NCBI RefSeq assembly: GCF_000803315.1
Contig: NZ_JRMH01000002.1
Location: forward strand, 682,001-746,000
DNA: 64,000 nt
Source of the DNA: Pectobacterium actinidiae
GTDB lineage: Bacteria > Pseudomonadota > Gammaproteobacteria > Enterobacterales > Enterobacteriaceae
Reading direction: 5' to 3'
In this document: piece after piece, positions 55,924 through 64,000 of the stretch
Layout of the letters: every line of letters begins with the position of its first letter
Position numbering within the stretch: position 1 is the stretch's first letter
Notes under the pieces: model-generated
Told to the model about the DNA's origin: nothing
Databases searched by the model: none
Seen by the model: only the letters and a program-made list of their open reading frames with translations
Translations under genes and position numbers: made by a program

Positions 55924-56733
55924 ATGCCTGAATTACCTGAGGTTGAAACCAGTCGTCGGGGAATTTCACCGTACCTTGTCGATCACACCATCCTTTATGC
56001 TGAAGTGAGGAACTCGCGCCTGCGCTGGCCGGTATCCGCTGAGATTCTTTCGCTGAGTGATGAACCTGTGCTCAGTGTGCGTCGACGAGCAAAGTATCTG
56101 CTGATTGAGTTGACTCGCGGCTGGATTATTGTGCATCTCGGTATGTCTGGCAGCCTGCGGGTATTGCCGGAATATAGCGAGCCGGAGAAACACGATCATG
56201 TTGATTTGGTGATGGACAGCGGCAAGGTGCTGCGTTATACCGACCCTCGGCGCTTTGGTGCCTGGCTGTGGACGGCTAATCCGGAAACCTGCTCGGTATT
56301 GGCGCATCTTGGGCCAGAACCGTTAGAGGCGGAATTCTCTGCTGATTATCTTTATCAGGCTTCACGCGGTAAAAAGACGGCAATTAAACAGTGGATTATG
56401 GACAACAAAGTCGTTGTCGGCGTAGGCAATATTTACGCGAGCGAATCGCTTTTTGCTGCGGGCATCCATCCTGACAGAACGGCCGGATCGTTAAATGAAA
56501 ACGATGCAGCTATATTGGTGGGCGTGATTAAACAGGTGCTACAGCTTTCGATTGAGCAGGGGGGCACGACGCTGCGTGACTTTTTGCAATCAGATGGCAA
56601 ACCCGGTTATTTCGCGCAGGAGCTGCGCGTCTATGGCCGTAACGGTGAACCTTGTCGGACGTGCGGAACGCTGATAGAAATCGCGAAGCATGGGCAGCGC
56701 AGCACATTTTTCTGTCGTCGCTGTCAGAAGTAA
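55924..56733 (+). CDS. mutM: Formamidopyrimidine-DNA glycosylase
   Basis: Removes 8-oxoguanine and ring-opened purines from DNA (bifunctional glycosylase/AP lyase). 269 residues. Catalytic Pro2-Glu3 after the Met (MPELPEVE), Lys in [11 protein letters not shown], helix-two-turn-helix around [12 protein letters not shown], and a C-terminal zinc finger CRTCG...CRRCQ. AGGAGACGCAC precedes the ATG. In E. coli, rpmBG-mutM order is the same. Confidence 0.97.
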   Translation: MPELPEVETSRRGISPYLVDHTILYAEVRNSRLRWPVSAEILSLSDEPVLSVRRRAKYLLIELTRGWIIVHLGMSGSLRVLPEYSEPEKHDHVDLVMDSGKVLRYTDPRRFGAWLWTANPETCSVLAHLGPEPLEAEFSADYLYQASRGKKTAIKQWIMDNKVVVGVGNIYASESLFAAGIHPDRTAGSLNENDAAILVGVIKQVLQLSIEQGGTTLRDFLQSDGKPGYFAQELRVYGRNGEPCRTCGTLIEIAKHGQRSTFFCRRCQK

Positions 56734-56773
56734 TCCTTTTATAGCCTAAATATAAAAATCTTCAGAGGGTATT

Positions 56774-57763
56774 ATGAGTCGTGTGGATATCAGCGTCATT
56801 GTTCCAATATATAATTGCGAAGAGTACATAGAGCCTCTTTTTTCGTCGTTGCTTGCTCAGGATAATGTCTCTTTTGAAATTATTGCGATCAATGATGGTT
56901 CCACTGATAGCAGTCTTTTGAAGTTGAATGAGATAGGCAAATTGGCTACGAATTTGATTATTGTAAGCCAGGAAAATAAAGGGTTATCTGAAGCGAGAAA
57001 TACAGGGATTCGGCACGCGAATGGGGAGTGGATTGCATTTGTTGATGGCGATGACTGGTTGGAAAAAGATACGCTATCGACATGGCTTGGGAAAGCTGAG
57101 GAGCAACGCCTCGACCTCTTGATAGGTAATGGTTTCAAGTTTAGTGAAAACCCGGAACAAGAAATAAAAGAACCTATTCAGACGAAACAACCATGGGGTG
57201 AGGTAATCAGCGGCGATGAATGGGTTATTCGTGGTGTACAACATAATGAATGGTGCCACTTTGCCTGGTTGCAGCTCATACGTCGCGATATTATCTTATT
57301 GAATAATTTGAATTTTATTCCAGATATGATGCATGAGGATATTCTATGGACGGCGAATTTGGCGCTGGTAGCCAAGCGCGTCGGTTTCTGTGAAAAGATG
57401 GGTTATGGTTATCGCGTTGGTAATACTCATTCGATCACAAAGTCATCATCCGTTGAGAAAATAGCACGCAGAGCAAACAGCTATATTGACATCATGCAGG
57501 GCTTGATTTCTATCGCGACTCAGAAAAAAGATAACGTTACTTTAAATAAAGCATTAATTCGTCATGCTAATCGAGAGAGTCGCCATCTTTTCGGGCTTTT
57601 GCGTAAAAAAATATCATCGCCTGATGTTCGGCAGCAGCTAGCTAGAAAATTTATCGCTACAGGTATTGGTGGGAATTTATTCAAGGGAATGCAGTCATTT
57701 AATGACTTTTGGTATGCCCTGCGTTTTTATTTTACGATTTATCTATATTCAAAGAAAAAATAA
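56774..57763 (+). CDS. Family 2 glycosyltransferase
   Basis: 329 residues, GT-A fold: ISVIVPIYNCEEYIEPLFSSLL at the start, INDGSTD, SEARNTGIRHANGEWIAFVDGDDWLE (DXD-type DGDD). The acceptor is unknown; a C-terminal amphipathic or membrane-near stretch (FWYALRFYFTIYLYSKKK) hints at a membrane-bound acceptor such as LPS core. It sits between mutM and coaD, where waa-type genes are found in related bacteria; base composition is more AT-rich than its neighbours. Convergent with coaD, only 5 bp apart. Confidence 0.85.
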   Translation: MSRVDISVIVPIYNCEEYIEPLFSSLLAQDNVSFEIIAINDGSTDSSLLKLNEIGKLATNLIIVSQENKGLSEARNTGIRHANGEWIAFVDGDDWLEKDTLSTWLGKAEEQRLDLLIGNGFKFSENPEQEIKEPIQTKQPWGEVISGDEWVIRGVQHNEWCHFAWLQLIRRDIILLNNLNFIPDMMHEDILWTANLALVAKRVGFCEKMGYGYRVGNTHSITKSSSVEKIARRANSYIDIMQGLISIATQKKDNVTLNKALIRHANRESRHLFGLLRKKISSPDVRQQLARKFIATGIGGNLFKGMQSFNDFWYALRFYFTIYLYSKKK

Positions 57764-57768
57764 TTTCT

Positions 57769-58269
<501 letters not shown>

Positions 58270-58296
58270 TCATTCACGGTATTGGTAGCTACTGTT

Positions 58297-59574
58297 TTAC
58301 TGTGTCCGCTGGGGCAAATAAGGTTCCAGTAGTGTAAGCAGCATCTGTAGTGCGCCCTGGTTTTGGTGTAACACTTCCACGGCGTGTCGACCATAGTAAA
58401 GACGATAGTCTTCGTCAGCGAGCAGTTTCCCTACTTCTTTTCCAAGGGAGTCTGCATCGGTCACAGTAATCAGCCCGTCGGCCTGATCGAGTTTGTTGCA
58501 GATGTCTTTGAAATTGAAAGTGTGTGGCCCCATCAACACTGGAATAGCATGAGCTGCCGCTTCTAGTGGATTATGTCCGCCGCGTTCAACCAAACTCCCA
58601 CCGACAAACGCCAGATCGGCGATGCCATATAACAGCATCAGCTCGCCCATGGTGTCCCCAATAACCACCTGTGTATTCGCAGAAGGCTGCTCGCCACTGC
58701 TGCGCAGCGTGTAGGTGAAGCCCAGATTTTCTGCCAGCGCTTGTGTGGTGGAGAAGCGTTCTGGGTGGCGAGGTACAAGAATGAGCAATAAGTCAGGGTA
58801 GGTAGCAAGCAGCTGTCGGTGAGCGGCCAGAACGATTGCTTCTTCACCTTCGTGAGTACTGGTGGCGATCCATACCGGACGGTGTGGTGCCCATTGCCGA
58901 CGTAATGTAATGGCTCGTGCCGCCAGTTCTGGCGTCACGGAGATATCAAATTTGAGGCTACCGGTCACTTTCAGGCTGGATCGCTTCAGACCAAGATCGA
59001 TAAATCGATTACCATCTTCCTGATTCTGTGCGGCGACGAGGGTAATACGCCGCAAGATATGGCGCATTAATTTGCCGATCTTTTTATAGCCAGCCGCGGA
59101 ACGTTCTGACAGCCGGGCATTCGCAATAACCAACGGAATTTCGCGTTTATGCAGCTCCGCTATCAGGTTCGGCCATAGCTCGGTTTCCATAATGATGACG
59201 ATTTTCGGACGAACCTGGTCAAAAAAGCGTTTTAAGGCACAGGGCAAATCGTAAGGCAGGTAAACGTGATAGACCGTGTCGCCAAAAGCGGAACGCACGC
59301 GCTCGGAACCGGTTGGCGTCATGGTTGTTACCGTGATCGGCAGGTTGGGATAACGATGGCGCAGCGCTCTGACTAAGGGAATAGCAGCCAGCGTTTCCCC
59401 CACCGACACCGAATGCAGCATGATGCCATCGGGTTTGACCTTCTCCGCACAAAAACCGTAACGTTCACCCCAACGCCGACGATAGGCAGGAGCTTTGCGA
59501 CCACGAAGCCACAAGCGAAGCCAAATCAACGGTTGGATGAGGTACAGGATAATGGTGTAGAGAGTTTGTAGCAT
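58297..59574 (-). CDS. waaA: Kdo transferase WaaA
   Basis: Adds two Kdo residues to lipid IVA at the start of LPS core synthesis, on the inner face of the inner membrane. 425 residues: membrane anchor at 1-25, then the GT-B fold with GVSVGETLAAIPLVRAL-type segment (HSVSVGETLAAIPLVRALR), PKIVIIMETELWPNLI, TSTHEGEEA, and VGGSLVERGGHNPLEAAA. Head of a waaA-coaD pair. A 370-bp gap separates it from waaE upstream. Confidence 0.97.
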   Translation of the reverse strand: MLQTLYTIILYLIQPLIWLRLWLRGRKAPAYRRRWGERYGFCAEKVKPDGIMLHSVSVGETLAAIPLVRALRHRYPNLPITVTTMTPTGSERVRSAFGDTVYHVYLPYDLPCALKRFFDQVRPKIVIIMETELWPNLIAELHKREIPLVIANARLSERSAAGYKKIGKLMRHILRRITLVAAQNQEDGNRFIDLGLKRSSLKVTGSLKFDISVTPELAARAITLRRQWAPHRPVWIATSTHEGEEAIVLAAHRQLLATYPDLLLILVPRHPERFSTTQALAENLGFTYTLRSSGEQPSANTQVVIGDTMGELMLLYGIADLAFVGGSLVERGGHNPLEAAAHAIPVLMGPHTFNFKDICNKLDQADGLITVTDADSLGKEVGKLLADEDYRLYYGRHAVEVLHQNQGALQMLLTLLEPYLPQRTQ

Positions 59575-59944
59575 AAGGTTTACGGTTATCAGTTATCGCT
59601 GGGGTGATTTTATCGGGTTAGTGCGGATAAGGCTATTTGTAAAACGGCTGTTGTTTATTCCTTTGCCGATTTTCCTGAAAATTGCTGGTAGAGGCGCACA
59701 TGACCCTAATCGTTGAGTCTGGTACGGGATAAGCAGGACAACCGGGCGAACCGGAAGATCTGACTATATCCACAGATATCTTACTTATAGAGACGTTTTT
59801 ATCTATTTGGAATTTTCACGGAAGATTAAGTATGCTTTTAGTGTATATCTGATGGATTTTTTAGGTGTTTTCATCTCTGTATCATACTTGGTAAAAGATT
59901 AAATCATATTTAATAACATCAGTGTCTTATTATAATCGTAATTT
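59575..59944. other. Intergenic region between waaE and waaA
   Basis: 370 bp with no credible ORF, repeat or RNA. It should carry the waaA promoter and the waaE 3' end. The part nearest waaE (59810-59944) is very AT-rich and grades into the next locus, so it may mark the edge of an acquired segment. Confidence 0.5.
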
Positions 59945-60712
59945 TTATTTCTTATTCTTATTAAACGACCACAATGCTGTATACTTATTAAATGTATATT
60001 GGGCGTTAACAAATGCGAGCAGGAGTCCTTGTTTTCCATCCAAAAAACCTGCTCGGAATATCCAGGTTTTTAAGAATGAAAATATGGAGTGAGTAAGTAT
60101 CTCAGAATAGCGGCAAGATATTTCTCTCTCATGACGTTCTCTTGCCCACGCAACAGCATAGCGCAGCTGTTTTTTCTGGAATGCTGAGAAATCACGACAG
60201 GTTAAATGTTTAAGATCGCCAGCCAGGTGCTGAATAGGAGCGTCGCCACAATCCAATGATTCATGTACATTGTTATCATTGTACTTATAGTGTTTATTTG
60301 CGTAGAGGCGGATAACTTTATCAGGATACCACCCGCTATGCTTCATAAAGCGACCAAGAAAGAGATTTTTTCGAGCGCAAGAGTAAACGATTTTATCATC
60401 TAGGTTGGGTTTGAGTAACACGCTTTCAATGGATTGGCGCAGCTCGGGCGTCATTCTTTCATCGGCATCAATAAAGAATATATAGTCTCCGCTAGCATAA
60501 CCCTGCGCACGCTGCCTTTGCTTACCATATCCCGGCCAGTCATTGTGTTGATAGACTTTTGCACCGTATTGATGTGCGATCTCTACAGTGTTATCTGTGC
60601 TGCCAGAATCGACTACAATGATTTCATCTGCCCACGAGATAGATTGTAGACACTCCTCTATTAGTTCGGATTCGTTTTTTGTAATGATCCCAATAGACAG
60701 ATATTTTCTCAT
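59945..60712 (-). CDS. waaE: LPS core glycosyltransferase WaaE (GT2)
   Basis: 255 residues. WaaE of Klebsiella/Serratia adds beta-1,4-glucose to heptose I. The GT-A blocks are [72 protein letters not shown] (DAD motif) and the typical [32 protein letters not shown]. Lies upstream of waaA, as in related enterobacteria. More AT-rich than waaA; it heads toward the AT-rich glycosyltransferases beyond. Confidence 0.92.
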   Translation of the reverse strand: MRKYLSIGIITKNESELIEECLQSISWADEIIVVDSGSTDNTVEIAHQYGAKVYQHNDWPGYGKQRQRAQGYASGDYIFFIDADERMTPELRQSIESVLLKPNLDDKIVYSCARKNLFLGRFMKHSGWYPDKVIRLYANKHYKYNDNNVHESLDCGDAPIQHLAGDLKHLTCRDFSAFQKKQLRYAVAWARERHEREISCRYSEILTHSIFSFLKTWIFRAGFLDGKQGLLLAFVNAQYTFNKYTALWSFNKNKK

Positions 60713-60731
60713 TTCTTTCCTTATGATGAAG

Positions 60732-61634
60732 TTATATTAATTTCAGTCTATGGGTTGGGCAATTATTTTTTATATTAAAAATAGATCTAGGATGACATTT
60801 TCTTAACACAAACATAGTCATATTATATGTTGTTACTAAGTTGTTTTTCATCCTAATAAAATCTCTAAGAATAACCCAGAGAGTACTGATTGAGCCTTTC
60901 TTCTGATATGCAATCCGGGAAAATAGCTTAAAGTAAGACAACTCTATCTGCCTAAATTCACTTCTTGATTCGTTAGGATCTAATAGTGCGAAAGAGTGAC
61001 ATATTTTATTTTTACAGCAAACAGTTATTCTGGGTGATGGTTCCATTGCATTAAATATTTTAAAGAAATCACAATCGATTCCATAAAATCCCAGTCTTTC
61101 TTCAAAGACATATTTTCGATATTCTATAATTCTATTTGTAACACTCTTGGATAAGGTAATACCAGACATCACTGTCTCTATTTTCTCATTGATAAAACCT
61201 TCGGTGACTATTTTTTCACCATTTTCAGTTTTATATGGATGCGTTTGAGTCATTTTTCCATTTATATCACAATAAATTTTAGGTATTATAATGTCTGTAT
61301 TTTCATAGAGCTTGTTATCAAAAAATTCTTCAGGTAGTCCTGAATCCTGATCTAATATTGTGATGTAGTCATAGTCTATATCTTTAATAAAATGATTGTA
61401 TATCTTGGAGAGTGATACGTTTCTCATATCCTGAAATATATCAACTTTTATATTTAAACTTGAACAAAGAGAGAAAAATACTTCTATATCTTTTTCTTCC
61501 AGTTTTACAGGGCCGTTGTTCCATATTTTCAAGGTGAGTTTAATGTTGTTAAGTCGATTCATTAAAATACTTTGCAACGTATCTGATTTTGAAAGACTCA
61601 CATTGTATAAGACAACAACGGCAGTTATATTCAT
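60732..61634 (-). CDS. Family 2 glycosyltransferase A (rhamnosyltransferase-like)
   Basis: 300 residues. GT2 start [21 protein letters not shown], then LKIWNNGP, and the ILDQDSG motif (the LDQDS of RfbF/RfbN-type rhamnosyltransferases, in place of DXD). It shares IWNNGP, Q.RN.SLSKIYN and ILDQD with the next gene, so the pair is a diverged tandem duplication. Very AT-rich. Function in LPS core or outer polysaccharide assembly is inferred; donor and acceptor are unknown. Confidence 0.82.
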   Translation of the reverse strand: MNITAVVVLYNVSLSKSDTLQSILMNRLNNIKLTLKIWNNGPVKLEEKDIEVFFSLCSSLNIKVDIFQDMRNVSLSKIYNHFIKDIDYDYITILDQDSGLPEEFFDNKLYENTDIIIPKIYCDINGKMTQTHPYKTENGEKIVTEGFINEKIETVMSGITLSKSVTNRIIEYRKYVFEERLGFYGIDCDFFKIFNAMEPSPRITVCCKNKICHSFALLDPNESRSEFRQIELSYFKLFSRIAYQKKGSISTLWVILRDFIRMKNNLVTTYNMTMFVLRKCHPRSIFNIKNNCPTHRLKLI

Positions 61635-61672
61635 TTTTATAAAAGTCCGATCAGTAGAGTTTCAATGAGTGT

Positions 61673-62572
61673 CTATAATTTAAATATTACCGTTGGTTCT
61701 TTATTTTTTTCGATACTATATTTAGATCTCGGGTGATTTCCGGTTAATACACAAGAGACAATTTTTAAAGTGCTTTTGTAACTACAGCGAGATTTTATAG
61801 AAAACTTCAGAGCGTGAAAAAGATTTTTCACTATATTGGTTTTCTTCTGTTTGTGCACTCTTCTTAAAATTAGTGCGAGTCCATGCTCTAATTTTGCAGT
61901 TTCTTTCATTTTTTTATAATTTACCCCATAACCAGATAGATTATGGTGTATTTTACCTACGCACTTTCCTTTTATAAAATTGAAGTCATTCAGATTAAAT
62001 AAAAAACTATGATCTGCCAAGTAAAATGCATATGCCTCATCAAACATGAAGCCATACTTGTTTATTACTTTTTCACATAGCGAGTGGGAAATGGCAATCC
62101 CTGAGCCACAAGTTAACATATTATTAGCGTTAAAATCACCGGAGGGAATAATTTCTAATGAATTACTATAAACCGGAGAGTCAAGTTGATTATTATTATT
62201 TTCTAAATATATTGCTGGGCAGATTAATTCGTATTCTTTGTTTTCCAAGATATTAGAGAAAAAATCTGTAGATATCTTTGTATCTTGATCTAATATAGCA
62301 AAAAAATCAAAGGGTTCTTTTTCTATAATTAAATTGTAGATCTTGCTTAAAGAAATATTTCTTATGTCTTGATAAATAATCGTCGATATTTTTCTAGTTT
62401 TACACTCAGATATGTAATTATCTATATCTTCTTTTTTTAATAGATTAGGCCCGTTGTTCCATATGATGATATTTAATTTAATATCTTTCTGGTTTGAATT
62501 AAATATTGCTTTTATGGTTTGTGATTCCATAAGTGCTGAGTTATATATAACAACAATTGCATTTATCAACAT
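61673..62572 (-). CDS. Family 2 glycosyltransferase B, paralogue of A
   Basis: 299 residues. Same architecture as the neighbouring GT2: INAIVVIYNSALMESQTIKA at the start, IIIWNNGPNLL, QDIRNISLSKIYNLII and AILDQDTK. Overall identity looks like 25-35 percent by eye. Very AT-rich, 38 bp upstream of gene A. Probably acts on a related but different linkage of the same oligosaccharide. The DXD-type residues are present as DQD. Confidence 0.82.
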   Translation of the reverse strand: MLINAIVVIYNSALMESQTIKAIFNSNQKDIKLNIIIWNNGPNLLKKEDIDNYISECKTRKISTIIYQDIRNISLSKIYNLIIEKEPFDFFAILDQDTKISTDFFSNILENKEYELICPAIYLENNNNQLDSPVYSNSLEIIPSGDFNANNMLTCGSGIAISHSLCEKVINKYGFMFDEAYAFYLADHSFLFNLNDFNFIKGKCVGKIHHNLSGYGVNYKKMKETAKLEHGLALILRRVHKQKKTNIVKNLFHALKFSIKSRCSYKSTLKIVSCVLTGNHPRSKYSIEKNKEPTVIFKL

Positions 62573-62822
62573 ATTAACTCTTATAGTCGAATTGTTCAGA
62601 TAAGGAATAGCGCATTTTCAATTATAATGGGCACTATTGATAAATAATTTTATATTGAGAGGTGCTCGTTACTCACCAGTAAAAACAACGTTTAACTATT
62701 AACTCTAAATAGCTTTGTATGATAGCGCACACTGGCAGGCTGTGGCCCTCTGTCAGTGCTGGCCTTGCACAATGAGAAGTGAAGCATTAATGTACGAAGT
62801 TATTTATTCTAATTAACTACTA
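62573..62822. other. Intergenic gap with a GC-richer patch
   Basis: 250 bp between the glycosyltransferase genes. No ORF was found. A GC-richer patch at about 62725-62780 (CACTGGCAGGC...TCAGTGCTGGCC) can fold on itself and stands out in this AT-rich area; it might be a relic of a mobile element or of a lost gene. No named element was recognised. Confidence 0.4.
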
Positions 62823-63767
62823 TTAAAATTTTTCATCGGGAACTAAATTCTTCCCAGGCAGATTATATAAATACCTATCTTTAGGTGGATGCCCATCTCG
62901 GCAAAACTTGGTCACTGCTGAAATTGATGTAAATGTCGACATGTCAGTACCGATGAATATATCGCTGCGTGCTGCAATTTCAAAATCAATGATCGATGCT
63001 TCTAATGCATTTTTAGGGCTGAACTCATTCTCGGTAGTTGTATTTTTCTCTTTTAGTTTTAACCCAAATCCATCTCTTGCTAAATTTTCTATATCTTCGA
63101 ATGAGCAAGTTAAAGCACTTTTATCATAGGTAATATAAAGTGTTTTTAGAGAGGGTAAGGTTTTTTTTATTTTACTAAATATGTGATTGCAGCGATCCAA
63201 TGGTGTTGAGTTAACCTCATTGGGTTTTTTCTCCCAGGAGTCTTCAATGTCTAACGGCCAATCGCTCTCTATGCGTAATTGACAAACGGCATCATATGGA
63301 CGTGCATGAGAAATAAAATACTCTATCTTTTCTTCCATGTATTTAGATGGTATTAAATATTTAAAAAAATCGGCTACTATATCTCGGTGTTCATAGTTTT
63401 TATTTTTTATAAATTCATTGACGATAGATTCGCCTTTGAAAAATAGTTTGTCAGGATTGAGTTTTTTTCCTGTATATCGAGAAGTGATATAATTATTTAT
63501 TTTTATATTATATTTTTCAAAGAAAGTATTTATTGAAATTTTATCGAAGACTGTGAAGAGATCTATATCTCTATGAAAAAATTTGTATGTATAAGAAAAG
63601 TAGAATCTATCTCGCAGATTATTTTTGCTTTTATTAGCAATGAAATTAATGAAATAAGGCAGTGCTATGGGGCTGTTTTTTTCTATAGCTTCAATTAACA
63701 GGGCGAGAAAGATCATTTTTTGATTGTTTAATCCACCACCGGTTCTTTTTAGAAATAATGTCTTCAT
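62823..63767 (-). CDS. Putative fucosyltransferase-like glycosyltransferase
   Basis: 314 residues. Residues 7-16 (KRTGGGLNNQ) and the C-terminal EIAARSDIFIGTDMSTFTS match the nucleotide-binding layout of GDP-fucose-dependent GT-B enzymes (families 11, 23, 65 and relatives): R.GG.NNQ at the N-terminus, and a conserved SD.FIG...STF near the end. A helical middle part is unique. Only these two blocks carry the assignment, so donor and acceptor remain open. Extremely AT-rich; likely acquired. Confidence 0.55.
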   Translation of the reverse strand: MKTLFLKRTGGGLNNQKMIFLALLIEAIEKNSPIALPYFINFIANKSKNNLRDRFYFSYTYKFFHRDIDLFTVFDKISINTFFEKYNIKINNYITSRYTGKKLNPDKLFFKGESIVNEFIKNKNYEHRDIVADFFKYLIPSKYMEEKIEYFISHARPYDAVCQLRIESDWPLDIEDSWEKKPNEVNSTPLDRCNHIFSKIKKTLPSLKTLYITYDKSALTCSFEDIENLARDGFGLKLKEKNTTTENEFSPKNALEASIIDFEIAARSDIFIGTDMSTFTSISAVTKFCRDGHPPKDRYLYNLPGKNLVPDEKF

Positions 63768-63816
63768 TATTTACATTCCTGATTTTATATTTTTTATGAT
63801 TTGATATGGTAGTGAT

Positions 63817-63999
63817 TTATTTTGATGATAATTTTTTATAAAAATATTTAAGATAGCTAAGAATACCGGGAAAAATAAATTTTTTATGGAATTGATGCTT
63901 AGCACAATATCTCATATTGCTCGTAGTCGTTGCTTGCAGTAAGGGAGCGTGATTCCACGGTGATGCGCTTTTTGCATCAAGAAAATACTCCGTGCAAGG
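63817..63999 (-). CDS. C-terminal end of a gene leaving the window
   Basis: The minus-strand frame is open from 63999 down to a TAA stop at 63817-63819: 60 codons reading PCTEYFLDAKSASPWNHAP and so on, with a basic, aromatic tail (FIFPGILSYLKYFYKKLSSK). The composition looks coding and the tail is like that of membrane-near glycosyltransferases. The start lies beyond the window, so the product is unknown. It ends 49 bp upstream of the fucosyltransferase-like gene on the same strand. Confidence 0.5.
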   Translation of the reverse strand, partial: PCTEYFLDAKSASPWNHAPLLQATTTSNMRYCAKHQFHKKFIFPGILSYLKYFYKKLSSK

Positions 64000-64000
64000 G

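Noticed and set aside
62725..62780. GC-richer patch as an insertion-sequence remnant
   Set aside because: It can fold, but no transposase piece, terminal repeat or target duplication is visible.

Overview
The window is about 64 kb of an enterobacterial chromosome and most likely comes from a soft-rot Pectobacterium (formerly Erwinia carotovora). The core genes (glyS, mtlADR, sodA, argG, rph-pyrE-slmA-dut-coaBC, radC, rpmBG, mutM, coaD, waaA) closely resemble E. coli proteins. They are interleaved with an ExpI/ExpR quorum-sensing pair, a pectin methylesterase and ERIC repeats, a combination typical of Pectobacterium. The genus is an inference from gene content and remembered family sequences; no database search was done.

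Region by region. 1-9.5 kb: 3' part of glyS, a yiaF-like lipoprotein, the mannitol operon mtlADR behind four CRP-like sites, yibL, and a chemoreceptor with a near-consensus FliA promoter. 9.6-16.9 kb: sodA, fdhD, aldB, wecH, a DJ-1/PfpI protein and argG with an ArgR-type box. 17.1-20.4 kb: convergent, overlapping expI and expR, then glpM and a pectin methylesterase that has no signal peptide. 20.6-27.6 kb: a tightly packed, translationally coupled seven-gene operon (KAS III/OleA-like synthase, OleD-like epimerase, metallo-beta-lactamase-fold hydrolase, F390/PaaK-type adenylating ligase, PAP2 phosphatase, sterol-desaturase-type hydroxylase, fatty-acid desaturase). It looks like an uncharacterised fatty-acid-derived biosynthetic pathway and is the best candidate for a novel system here. 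27.6-33.5 kb: an LprI-N protein, aldA, lldD, a GrpB-family protein and an AI-2E-family permease. 33.5-38.4 kb: an accessory strip of small orphan genes, two lipoproteins and a degenerate Fic protein with an N-terminal winged-helix-like domain. That gene carries nine copies of a TGTCCTTAT/ATAAGGACA motif spaced near two helical turns. 38.7-50.1 kb: yicC, then an apparent insertion between yicC and rph: a gsiABCD-type peptide transporter with three peptidase families (M55 D-aminopeptidase, P1/DmpA, isoaspartyl peptidase), a dipeptide epimerase and a LysR regulator. 50.3-59.6 kb: the conserved nucleotide, CoA and ribosomal block, with one extra GT2 glycosyltransferase between mutM and coaD. 59.9-64 kb: a strikingly AT-rich LPS-core or outer-polysaccharide locus (waaE, two paralogous GT2 enzymes, a fucosyltransferase-like protein, and the end of another gene that leaves the window).

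How the genes fit together. The housekeeping parts cover mannitol, lactate and aldehyde use, peptide scavenging and core LPS assembly. The accessory parts (quorum sensing, pectin demethylation, the lipid-like pathway, surface glycans) suit a plant-associated lifestyle. Three ERIC elements, one a 69-bp internal-deletion form, sit beside yibL, fdhD/aldB and a small orphan gene. No rRNA, tRNA, CRISPR array, intact insertion sequence or prophage was recognised.
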